64,000 nucleotides of DNA from JBBECE01 sp964574935 (GTDB taxonomy: Bacteria; Pseudomonadota; Alphaproteobacteria; Rhizobiales; Devosiaceae): positions 24,104 to 88,103 of the forward strand of contig CAZNOZ010000005.1 in NCBI GenBank assembly GCA_964574935.1, in the 5' to 3' direction. A program made the position numbers and the translations under genes. Below, one piece after another: positions 57,207 through 64,000 of this stretch (position 1 is the first letter of the stretch; each line of letters starts with the position of its first letter). Under the pieces are notes generated by a model. The model did no database searches. It was not told the origin of the DNA and was given only the letters and a program-made list of their open reading frames with translations.

Positions 57207-58382
57207 GTGACGGACATTGTTGTCGTGGGAGCCAAGCGCACGCCGATCGGTGTGCTCAATGGAGCGCTTTCGCCCGTGGCGGCGCACGAACTGGGCGCGG
57301 GTGCCATCCAGGGCGCCCTGGAACAGGCGGGCATCGGCGGCGAAGAGGTCGACGAGGTCATTCTCGGTCAGGTGCTCACCGCGGCGGTGGGAATGAACCC
57401 GGCCCGGCAGGCGTCGCGGAAGGCCGGGATCGTGGATGCGGCGCCGGCGATGACGGTCAATCAGGTCTGCGGCTCGGGCCTGCGCGCCGTGGCGTTGGCG
57501 GTGCAGCAGATCACGACCGGCAGCCCGGCAGTGGTTGTCGCGGGTGGTCAGGAATCAATGAGCAACGCGCCGCATGCCGCGGTGCTGCGGCGTGGCAAAA
57601 AGCTCGGCGATATGGATTTTGTCGATACCGCAATGCTCGACGGATTGTCGGATGCGTTTTTTGGCTATCCGATGGGCGTCACTGCCGAAAATGTCGCCAA
57701 TCAACACAAGATCAGCCGCGAGGATCAGGACGCCTTCGCGCTCGCCTCGCAGCAGAAGGCATCGGCCGCCCAGAAAGCCGGGCGCTTCGACGATGAAATC
57801 GTCGCGGTGCGCATCGCCGGCCGCAAGGGCGAGACCCTCGTCGCCGAAGACGAATACATCCGTCACGATGCCGATGCCGAGAGCATGGCCAAGCTGAAGC
57901 CGGCGTTTGTCGCCGACGGCACCGTTACCGCCGCCAATTCCTCAGGCATCAATGACGGCGCCGCGGCGCTCGTCCTGGTCGCCGCGGATGAGGCCGAGAA
58001 GCGCGGAGCGACGCCTCTGGTGCGCATTTCCGGCTGGGCCCATGCCGGTCTCGATCCGGCCATCATGGGCATGGGGCCGGTTCCGGCGAGCCGCAAGGCC
58101 CTCGAGGACGCCGCCTGGCGGCTGGAGGATGTCGATCTGTGGGAGATCAATGAGGCGTTCGCGGCCCAGAGCATTGCCGTCGTCAGGGAACTGGGCGTCG
58201 ATCCCGAGCGTGTCAACGTCAATGGCGGGGCGATCGCACTGGGTCACCCCATCGGCGCATCGGGCGCCCGCGTGCTGGTGACTCTCATCTATGAGATGGC
58301 ACGGCGAGACGCCAAAAAGGGCGTGGCGGCCCTTTGCATCGGCGGCGGCATGGGTATTGCCGTTTGCGTCGAACGCGACTGA
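57207..58382 (+). CDS. phaA: acetyl-CoA acetyltransferase (PhaA/AtoB)
   Basis: 391-residue biosynthetic thiolase that condenses two acetyl-CoA to acetoacetyl-CoA, the first PHB step. GTG 57207 follows GGGAGG. The active-site cysteine is in NQVCGSGLRAVALA near 86-99, the histidine in NGGAIALGHPIGASGARVL near 345, and the second cysteine in ALCIGGGMGIAV near 376. WEINEAFAAQ is also present. Divergent from bdhA and convergent with phaB, an uncommon separation of phaA and phaB, which are usually in one operon. Confidence 0.95.
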   Translation: MTDIVVVGAKRTPIGVLNGALSPVAAHELGAGAIQGALEQAGIGGEEVDEVILGQVLTAAVGMNPARQASRKAGIVDAAPAMTVNQVCGSGLRAVALAVQQITTGSPAVVVAGGQESMSNAPHAAVLRRGKKLGDMDFVDTAMLDGLSDAFFGYPMGVTAENVANQHKISREDQDAFALASQQKASAAQKAGRFDDEIVAVRIAGRKGETLVAEDEYIRHDADAESMAKLKPAFVADGTVTAANSSGINDGAAALVLVAADEAEKRGATPLVRISGWAHAGLDPAIMGMGPVPASRKALEDAAWRLEDVDLWEINEAFAAQSIAVVRELGVDPERVNVNGGAIALGHPIGASGARVLVTLIYEMARRDAKKGVAALCIGGGMGIAVCVERD

Positions 58383-58474
58383 CGCAGAAGCAACCGGGCG
58401 CTCATTTCACGGGGCGCCGGAAAAGACGCGGCGGCGTGGATCGGCGCGCCCGGATTGCGCCCGGATTGCGCCGC

Positions 58475-59200
58475 TCAATACATGTGCTGGCCGCCATTGA
58501 TGGAAATGGTCGAGCCGGTGATGAAGTTGGAGTCGTTGCGGCACAGAAACCAAACGGCGCGGGCGATTTCCAGTGGATCGCCAAGTCGCCCGATCGGCAC
58601 CGTGGCGATGATCTTTTCCAGCACGTTTGTGGGGACCGCCGCGACCATGTCCGTCTCGACATATCCGGGGGCGACCGTGTTGGCGGTGATGTTGTACCGC
58701 GCCCCTTCCAGCGCCAGGGCCTTGGTCATGCCGGCAACGCCCGCCTTGGCGGCGCAATAGTTGACCTGCCCGTATTGGCCGGCCTGGCCGTTTACCGAGG
58801 AGATGTTGACGATGCGGCCAAAGTGCTCGGCCATCATGAAGGGCCACACCGCCTTGGTCATGTTGAAGACAGATGTCAGGTTGGTCTGGATCACCGCCAT
58901 CCAGTCTTCGTAGGTCATGTTCTTGATCGTGGCGTCGCGGGTGATGCCGGCATTGTTGACCAGGATCGCGACCGGACCGTGCTCCTCCACGATGCGTTTC
59001 ACCGCCTCCTGGCAGGCAGAGAAGTCAGCGACATCCCACTTGTAGGTCGGTATTTCCGTTTCGTCCCGGAACGCGGCCGCCGCCTCGTCGTTTCCCCCAT
59101 ATCCGGCGATGACGTAGTAACCGCGATCCTTGAACAATTCGCACACGCCACGACCGATACCGCGTGTGCCTCCCGTTACAATCGCTCTTTGTCTGGGCAC
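58475..59200 (-). CDS. phaB: acetoacetyl-CoA reductase (PhaB)
   Basis: 241-residue NADPH-dependent reductase that makes D-3-hydroxybutyryl-CoA. GTG 59200 follows AGGGGGGAG. The nucleotide motif VTGGTRGIGRGVC is at 8-20, catalytic residues in NISSVNGQAGQYGQVNYCAAKAG (Ser near 138, Tyr and Lys near 151-155), and the C-terminus is NDSNFITGSTISINGGQHM, all as in PhaB. It lies upstream of, and in the opposite direction to, phaA, so the two are on opposite strands. Confidence 0.94.
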   Translation of the reverse strand: MPRQRAIVTGGTRGIGRGVCELFKDRGYYVIAGYGGNDEAAAAFRDETEIPTYKWDVADFSACQEAVKRIVEEHGPVAILVNNAGITRDATIKNMTYEDWMAVIQTNLTSVFNMTKAVWPFMMAEHFGRIVNISSVNGQAGQYGQVNYCAAKAGVAGMTKALALEGARYNITANTVAPGYVETDMVAAVPTNVLEKIIATVPIGRLGDPLEIARAVWFLCRNDSNFITGSTISINGGQHMY

Positions 59201-59279
59201 GACTCCCCCCTATTCTTCTTGTTGTCCCTGCCCTTTCTCGAACGTGCCGCCAACGCCTGAGCGTCTCTAGCTCTGGATC

Positions 59280-60539
59280 TCACGCCTGGTTGGAGTGTTT
59301 CCGCATGAAATCGAGGACGAGCGGGCGAATGTTCTGGTGCCATGCACGCCCGTTGAACAGACCGTAGTGGCCGGCTTCGGCCTCGATGTGATGGGCTTTC
59401 ATGCGCTCAGGCAGGCCGGTGAGCAGCTGCAACGCGGCGGCGCACTGACCCGGTGCGGAGATATCGTCCTGACCGCCTTCGACGATCTTGACGGGCACGG
59501 TCTTGATTTTGCCGATATCCACCAGGGCGCCATCCAGGGTGAATTTGTTCCGGGCGATTTCGCGCTTCTGAAACACCCGGTGGACGGTCGAAAGATAGAA
59601 TTCGGCGGTGATGTCCATTACGGCCAAATACTCGTCGTAGAACACGTTGTGGCGATCAAAGTCGCTCGCCTGGTTGCTGGCGACCCGCAGAACCTGGTTG
59701 GCAAACGAGCTTGCGTGCCGTTCGGGGTTCATCATCATGAACGAGGCGAGCTGAAGGCTGCCGGGGTAGACCTTGCGCCCGACGCCGACATGGTTGCCCC
59801 CCACCGACATGATCACCATTCTCTCAAGCTCGGCCATCGAAAACCGCTTGGACATGTGGCTTGCGCTGGTGGGGTTCTCCAAGGGATCGACCGGCCCCCC
59901 CAGCAACGTCAGCGATGCGGGCAGCGACTTGGGCTCGTGTTCGGACAGCCACGCGGTTGCCGCCATTGTCAGCGGCACCGGCTGGCACACCGCCACCACG
60001 TGCGTGTCGGGTCCGAGTTCACGGAAATAAGTGATCAGGTACTTGGTGAAATCCTCGATATCGAACTTGCCGGCCGATACCGGCACGTTGCGCGCATTGC
60101 GCCATTCCGCGACATAGACGTCCGCATCGGGCAGGAGACTGGTCACGGTGCCGCGCAACAAGGTGGCGTAATGGCCCGACATGGGTGCGATGAGCAGGAT
60201 TTTGGTGCGCTTGGACTTTTTGTCCTCGCTCACCTTGAACTGCAGAAGGCGCCCGAATGGCAGCTCGGTCACCGTCTCCACATTGACCAGGTAGTCCCGT
60301 CCATCCCGAACCGTGGAATCGATGCCCCAGTCGGGCCTGACGTCAATTCGGTCAAACGAGCGCTCGCTGATCTCGCCCCAGGCGGCCAGAACCGCGGGGA
60401 GAGGATTCACGCTCATGCCAAAAACCGGGTTGCCCCAGAAGGTGCGCACGGTCGCGCCAAACCACTTTCCGGCCAGGCGGGATGATTCGATGGCGTCGTA
60501 GCTGAAATATCCATTCAAATTCATCGCGGTTTGTTCCAT
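59280..60539 (-). CDS. phaZ: intracellular polyhydroxyalkanoate depolymerase (PhaZ)
   Basis: 419-residue intracellular PHB depolymerase. The start is ATG 60539 or ATG 60524; the second has a weak GGA upstream. The catalytic cysteine of the PhaZ1 family is in VVAVCQPVPLTMAA near 205, and HIEAEAGHYGLFNGRAW near the C-terminus carries the histidine. FWGNPVFGMSVNP and LTLLGGPVDPLENPTS are family segments. Divergent from phaC with 67 bases between, the common alphaproteobacterial phaZ-phaC arrangement, so both promoters lie in a very short region. Confidence 0.92.
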   Translation of the reverse strand: MEQTAMNLNGYFSYDAIESSRLAGKWFGATVRTFWGNPVFGMSVNPLPAVLAAWGEISERSFDRIDVRPDWGIDSTVRDGRDYLVNVETVTELPFGRLLQFKVSEDKKSKRTKILLIAPMSGHYATLLRGTVTSLLPDADVYVAEWRNARNVPVSAGKFDIEDFTKYLITYFRELGPDTHVVAVCQPVPLTMAATAWLSEHEPKSLPASLTLLGGPVDPLENPTSASHMSKRFSMAELERMVIMSVGGNHVGVGRKVYPGSLQLASFMMMNPERHASSFANQVLRVASNQASDFDRHNVFYDEYLAVMDITAEFYLSTVHRVFQKREIARNKFTLDGALVDIGKIKTVPVKIVEGGQDDISAPGQCAAALQLLTGLPERMKAHHIEAEAGHYGLFNGRAWHQNIRPLVLDFMRKHSNQA

Positions 60540-60606
60540 CTTGTTGGTTGCGCAGCGTGCACTGTGGCCTCGATTTGGTAACGAATAGAGAAGCTTGTCA
60601 ATCACC

Positions 60607-62412
60607 ATGACCCAACCGCGCCACGATCCGGACCTGCTCGCGGCCAACCTCGACAAGCTCGAAGCGCTGATCGTCCGCCTGACCGAGGCCGTGGCCAGGC
60701 GGCGTCAAAGCGACACCGATCAGGCGGGCCCCGGCCCCGATTTCTACGGCCGCCTGGCCGCCACCTATCTCGCCGACCTGCTCGCCCATCCGGAGAAGAT
60801 GATCGAACAGCAGGTGCATTTGTGGCGGGGCACCCTGCTCAACTACTCGAAGGCGATTTCCAAATCGGTGGGGCAGGCCGATTCCGACAACGCCGGCGGG
60901 GAGCCCTTACATAACAACCCTTTAGATAAGAGCCAGGATTCGCGATTCAAGAACCCGCTTTGGGACACCCATCCGTATTTCAACTTCATAAAAAGCCAGT
61001 ACGAGCTGTCCGCCAAGATGCTCGCGGACAGCATGGCCGGGGTGGATGAACTGGGGCAACGCGACCGGAAACGGCTCGAATTCATCTCTCGGCAGATCGC
61101 CGACATGCTCGCCCCTTCGAACTTTCTCGGCACAAATCCCGATGCGATCGAAAAAGCGATCGAGACCAACGGCCAGTCGCTTGTCGACGGACTGGAGAAC
61201 TTCGTTCGGGACGTGGAGGCCAGCGGCGGCAATTTCGCCGTCACGCTGACAGATCCGTCGGCCTTTCAAGTCGGGGAGAATATCGTCTCAACACCGGGTG
61301 AGGTGGTATTCCGCAACCGGCTGTTTGAACTCATCAGGTATACTCCGACAACGGACGAGGTTTACACGACTCCGTTGCTGATCCTGCCGCCCTGGATCAA
61401 CAAATACTATGTCCTGGACCTCAAGCCCGAAAACAGTTTTGTCCGCTACGCCGTATCTCGGGGCTTCGTCGTGTTTGTGGTCTCGTGGGTGAACCCGGAC
61501 GAGACCTATGCCGATGTGGGGTTGGACACCTATCTCGAAGAGGGTGCTCTGGCGGCCATCGAGGTCGTCAAGGCGTATGCGGGCGTCCGCCGCGTCAACA
61601 CCATCGGATACTGTATCGGTGGAACGCTGTTGGCGATCGCCATGGCGGCGCTCGCGGCGAAGGGCGACAAGAGCATCAAGGCCGCCACCTTTCTTGCAAC
61701 GCTACTGGACTTCGAGGATATCGGCGATCTGGGGGTTTTTGTCGACGAGAGCTATCTGAAGGTGATCGAGGCCGAAACCGAGGAACTCGGCTTCCTGAGC
61801 GCGGATCTCATGGCGCGCACGTTCAGCTATCTCAGAGCCAAGGACCTGGTCTATTCGCCGGCGGTGAAATCCTATCTGCTGGGCGAGGCGCCTGCGGCAT
61901 TTGACCTGCTTTTCTGGAACAGCGATTCGACGAACCTGCCGGGGCGCATGGCACGCGAATATCTGCGCGACGTGTGCCTTAATAACGGCCTGACGAAAAA
62001 CACGATCGAGATTGACGGCGCGACCCCGCATCTGACCGACATCGAAAACCCGACATTCGCGGTCGCCACGCTCTCGGATCATATCGCGCCCTGGAAGGCC
62101 TCGTTTCGCGGACTGGCCACTTTGTCCGGTTCAAAGACCCTGATCCTGTCCGAGAGCGGGCACATCGCCGGCATCGTCAATCCCCCCGCAGCCAAAAAGT
62201 ACGGGTACTGGACCAACAGCTCCGAATTCGATTCCCCCGCGCACTGGCAGGAGGGGGCGACCCATCACAGGGGCTCCTGGTGGCCAACATGGGCGCAGTG
62301 GCTGCGCCAGAAATCCGGCAAGCGCGTGCCGGCGCCGGCGGGCGGTCACCCGGACTTTCCCGGGCTTGCTCCGGCCCCGGGAACCTACGTCCTGCAACGC
62401 CCGAAAAAATAA
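60607..62412 (+). CDS. phaC: class I poly(3-hydroxyalkanoate) synthase (PhaC)
   Basis: 601-residue class I synthase that polymerises 3-hydroxyacyl-CoA on the granule surface. ATG 60607 was preferred to TTG 60595. The lipase-like box is TIGYCIGGTLLA with nucleophile Cys336. The aspartate is in LSDHIAPWKA and the histidine in LSESGHIAGIVNPP. NPLWDTHPYFNFIKSQY near 119-135 and WNSDSTNLPG near 438 are PhaC hallmarks. An acidic, spacer-like stretch (about 95-118) separates the N-terminal region. Followed by phasin and phaR on the same strand. Confidence 0.97.
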   Translation: MTQPRHDPDLLAANLDKLEALIVRLTEAVARRRQSDTDQAGPGPDFYGRLAATYLADLLAHPEKMIEQQVHLWRGTLLNYSKAISKSVGQADSDNAGGEPLHNNPLDKSQDSRFKNPLWDTHPYFNFIKSQYELSAKMLADSMAGVDELGQRDRKRLEFISRQIADMLAPSNFLGTNPDAIEKAIETNGQSLVDGLENFVRDVEASGGNFAVTLTDPSAFQVGENIVSTPGEVVFRNRLFELIRYTPTTDEVYTTPLLILPPWINKYYVLDLKPENSFVRYAVSRGFVVFVVSWVNPDETYADVGLDTYLEEGALAAIEVVKAYAGVRRVNTIGYCIGGTLLAIAMAALAAKGDKSIKAATFLATLLDFEDIGDLGVFVDESYLKVIEAETEELGFLSADLMARTFSYLRAKDLVYSPAVKSYLLGEAPAAFDLLFWNSDSTNLPGRMAREYLRDVCLNNGLTKNTIEIDGATPHLTDIENPTFAVATLSDHIAPWKASFRGLATLSGSKTLILSESGHIAGIVNPPAAKKYGYWTNSSEFDSPAHWQEGATHHRGSWWPTWAQWLRQKSGKRVPAPAGGHPDFPGLAPAPGTYVLQRPKK

Positions 62413-62414
62413 TG

Positions 62415-62425
62415 CTGCAGCGCAG
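62415..62425. promoter_or_regulatory. PhaR-type box 1, CTGC-N3-GCAG
   Basis: CTGCAGCGCAG just after the phaC stop. CTGC-N3-GCAG is the motif reported for PhaR of Rhodobacter/Paracoccus (from memory). A second copy follows 28 bases downstream. Confidence 0.7.
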
Positions 62426-62442
62426 AAAAAAGGCTTGCAATG

Positions 62443-62453
62443 CTGCGGCGCAG
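62443..62453. promoter_or_regulatory. PhaR-type box 2, CTGC-N3-GCAG
   Basis: CTGCGGCGCAG, 28 bases after box 1 and about 55 bases before the phasin start, next to a TTGCAA (62436) and an AT-rich CATATAT (62454-62460) that may be promoter elements. Overlap of operator and promoter would give direct repression of the phasin gene by PhaR. Confidence 0.75.
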
Positions 62454-62508
62454 CATATATGTTGACGATCGCGGAGGCAAAGCCTCCCCCAGATTTCGAA
62501 AGGAACAT

Positions 62509-62937
62509 ATGATGTCCAAGACACCCGACCCAATGGAGTATTTCAAGGCCATCATGAACGGTGATGTGATGGACGTGAAATCGGCCAGCGCCGTGTTCAC
62601 AAGCGCGAGCGAGTACGCCGCCAAGTTGAACAGGATTGCTCTGGAGGCGGCTGAAAAGTCCGCCGAGTTGAGCAGCGTGTGGACCAAGGAGTCGCTGAAG
62701 AAGCTCGAAGCTTTCGGAGAGCCGCTCTCGGAGCCCACGCAAATCGCGAAGATCTCGTCCGAGATCGCCGCCGAGCAGGCCCAGGAAGCGCCTGAGCACC
62801 TGGCCAAGTTCGCCGAAGTGGCGAAATCCGCGCAGATGGCAACGATCGAGTTGCTGATGACTGCCGGCAAGCAGGCACAGGGCGAAGTCGCGGCCGCTGC
62901 GAAAAAGGCGACCGCCGCGGGCGCCAAGGCGACCTAG
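62509..62937 (+). CDS. phaP: phasin (PhaP), granule-associated protein
   Basis: 142-residue helical protein that coats PHB granules. Two adjacent ATG codons (62509 and 62512) follow GAAAGGAACAT. The phasin_2-type helical region runs from about residue 10 to 120 with heptad-like Ala/Leu/Glu spacing (ASEYAAKLNRIALEAAEKSAE), and the tail is Ala/Lys-rich (AAAAKKATAAGAKA). Position between phaC and phaR and the upstream PhaR-type boxes support the call more than any single motif. Confidence 0.88.
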   Translation: MMSKTPDPMEYFKAIMNGDVMDVKSASAVFTSASEYAAKLNRIALEAAEKSAELSSVWTKESLKKLEAFGEPLSEPTQIAKISSEIAAEQAQEAPEHLAKFAEVAKSAQMATIELLMTAGKQAQGEVAAAAKKATAAGAKAT

Positions 62938-62979
62938 AGCCGCTTCAGGTTGCCGGGTCCGCTGACCAGATAATGTCGG

Positions 62980-63005
62980 AAGGGGTGGGACCTGTCCCAT
63001 CCCTT
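62980..63005. other. inverted repeat between phasin and phaR
   Basis: AAGGGGTGGGA (62980-62990) pairs with TCCCATCCCTT (62995-63005) with one G-T pair. A strong hairpin without a T-tract; it may stabilise or partly terminate the phasin transcript. Confidence 0.5.
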
Positions 63006-63112
63006 CTGCGTATTGGCTGGTTCGGTTTGCGCCGGGGATCGGCGCCGTTCCGGACCCGTTGACAGGCGGCGGCGAGTGTGTGGACGATCCCGGGAACCGG
63101 AGGATTGTCCCG

Positions 63113-63730
63113 ATGGACACTGACAGCGACACTGGCAGCGACACCGTCACGCTCAAGCGCTATGCCAGCCGCCGGCTTTATGATGCGGGCGCCAAGGCTT
63201 ACGTGACGCTGGAAGATATCGCCAAGCACATCAAGCAGGGGCGCAACGTCCGGGTTATCGATCAGAAGACCGGCGAGGATCTCACAAGCCAGTATCTGCT
63301 TCAGATCATCGCCGAGCAGCACACCCAGGGCGAGCCTGCATTGTCGGTCAGCGTGCTCACCGACTTGGTGCGCATGTACCAGCAGCAGGCAAGCGCGTTG
63401 ACCCCGACTTTCCTTTCGGACCTTGTCGCGGCGTTCAACGCCCAGCAGGAAAAGGTGGTCGAGGATCTGGAGAATCTCGGGCGCCAGGTGGTCGGATCGA
63501 ACACCCTTGGAGAACCGATCCTGGCGATGATCGACGACTGGCAGGCCAAGCAGCAGGAAATATTCAAATCCATGATGCGCGCATGGGAGACGCCGGCGGA
63601 AACCGCAACGCCAGCGGATGGGCAGGACAAGTCCGATTCGGCGGCGAGCGCCGATTCCAATGCCGGGAAGATCGCAGACATCGAAAAGCAGATTGCCCGA
63701 TTGCGTCGCCAGCTTGACGAACTCAAGTGA
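63113..63730 (+). CDS. phaR: polyhydroxyalkanoate synthesis repressor PhaR
   Basis: 205-residue DNA- and PHB-binding repressor that senses polymer and derepresses phasin. ATG 63113 follows CCGGAGGATTG. The N-terminal DNA-binding domain is the PHB_acc_N type: VTLKRYASRRLYDAGAKAYVTLEDIA (18-43, in pieces) and VRVIDQKTGEDLTSQYLLQII. The central region FLSDLVAAFNAQQEKVVEDLEN and the acidic C-terminus with an ending coiled-coil (IEKQIARLRRQLDELK) fit the family. The upstream phasin promoter carries the expected target motif. Confidence 0.95.
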   Translation: MDTDSDTGSDTVTLKRYASRRLYDAGAKAYVTLEDIAKHIKQGRNVRVIDQKTGEDLTSQYLLQIIAEQHTQGEPALSVSVLTDLVRMYQQQASALTPTFLSDLVAAFNAQQEKVVEDLENLGRQVVGSNTLGEPILAMIDDWQAKQQEIFKSMMRAWETPAETATPADGQDKSDSAASADSNAGKIADIEKQIARLRRQLDELK

Positions 63731-64000
63731 CACGGGGCGCCGCCCGGCCGACCGGACACCGACGCCAGCTGCGATTGGCAACTTGCGGGTAATCAGCGGC
63801 AAGCAGATCTCAGGCGTCGAAGCGCGAGCAGCACCCGCCGGACTTCAAGGCGAAAGCGGCCTCTTTGGCTTGGGTCATCCACGCGCGCTGCAGCGCGACC
63901 GTTCAACTCAAGTCGGGAATGCGGTTTGGGTCGTCACCACGCGCGAAGTGATTGCTCCGCCGATCAAAAATGACCGGGCAAGAAGGTGGCGGAGAGAGAG
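63731..64000. other. right-end region, no intact gene
   Basis: 270 bases after phaR. No open frame with recognisable domains. A short stretch at 63817-63864 resembles the N-terminus of an IS3-type transposase OrfA and is listed separately. No terminator hairpin with a T-tract was seen after phaR. Confidence 0.5.
63817..63864 (+). pseudogene. possible remnant of an IS3-family transposase OrfA
   Basis: Read from 63817 the codons give SKREQHPPDFKAKAA, closely resembling the usual IS3-family OrfA opening (SKR..H.PEFKAKVA). The expected continuation EALKGE..TVAELA is absent and the frame stops soon after. There is no start codon directly upstream, and no inverted ends could be placed. A decayed insertion is likely but rests on about 15 residues. 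Confidence 0.35.

Noticed and set aside
62945..63802. 285-codon minus-strand frame opposite phaR
   Set aside because: Shadow of phaR, which has a full set of family motifs and a ribosome site.
1..64000. tRNA, rRNA genes and CRISPR arrays
   Set aside because: No T-arm/acceptor pattern, no rRNA-like stretch and no regularly spaced repeat array were noticed on either strand; short RNA genes could still be missed by eye.

Overview
The window is high-GC DNA from an alphaproteobacterium, most likely of the Hyphomicrobiales (Rhizobiales). The evidence is the gene content (gcvTHP behind a tandem glycine riboswitch, phaZ<>phaC-phaP-phaR, CbtAB-CobW-CobN) and two kinds of short palindromic repeat that I recognise, from memory, as typical of Rhizobiales genomes. 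Genes are densely packed. Neighbours on the same strand usually overlap by ATGA, GTGA or TGATG, so most of the window reads as a few long operons.

Layout. (1) 1-466: 5' part of a BadF/BadG-type (glucosamine-kinase-like) ATPase. (2) 652-22975: adenosylcobalamin biosynthesis in five transcription units. These are cobU (+); cobB-cobQ-cobD (-); cbiD-cobK (+); cbiX-cobH-cobL-cobI-cbiGH-cobM (-), whose leader holds an apparently truncated cobalamin riboswitch; and a long (-) operon behind an intact cobalamin riboswitch: cbtB-cbtA-cobW-cobN-P-loop kinase-cobO-ornithine cyclodeaminase homologue-ZntB-like transporter-DUF1697. The set mixes 'anaerobic' genes (cbiX, cbiD, cbiG) with the 'aerobic' chelatase subunit cobN. 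cobN carries two palindromic insertions, one of them with a duplicated start region. (3) 23107-29442: DUF2164, mannonate dehydratase with a divergent GntR regulator, an MFS carrier, a bactofilin-like membrane protein and a tandem OsmC protein. (4) 29522-35427: glycine riboswitch, gcvT-gcvH-gcvP-glycerate 2-kinase. (5) 35576-43576: TerC-type membrane protein, aldo/keto reductase, ribokinase-like kinase, carboxylesterase, aldehyde dehydrogenase, tartronate-semialdehyde-reductase-like enzyme and an EF-G-like GTPase with an altered G3 motif. (6) 43874-49323: CHRD protein, CSS/EAL phosphodiesterase and a TAXI-TRAP transporter ending in a strong terminator. (7) 49424-56011: a hydroxycinnamate (ferulate/p-coumarate) catabolic cluster with its MarR regulator. 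(8) 56255-63730: polyhydroxybutyrate metabolism (bdhA, phaA, phaB, phaZ, phaC, phasin, phaR), with two CTGC-N3-GCAG PhaR-type boxes before the phasin gene. (9) 63731-64000: no intact gene; possible IS3-type transposase remnant.

How it fits together. Region 2 should make nearly all of the corrin ring and lower-ligand arm. Cobalt uptake (CbtAB) and the CobW/CobN block are under direct B12 control. Region 4 cleaves glycine when glycine is abundant and is coupled to glycerate phosphorylation. Region 7 encodes CoA ligase, hydratase, HSD10-type dehydrogenase and a CouO-like amidohydrolase, which suggests beta-oxidative side-chain shortening rather than (or beside) the hydratase-lyase route. The acetyl-CoA released could feed the adjacent PHB genes of region 8. 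No tRNA, rRNA or CRISPR array was seen. All assignments come from reading motifs and context, with no database search.
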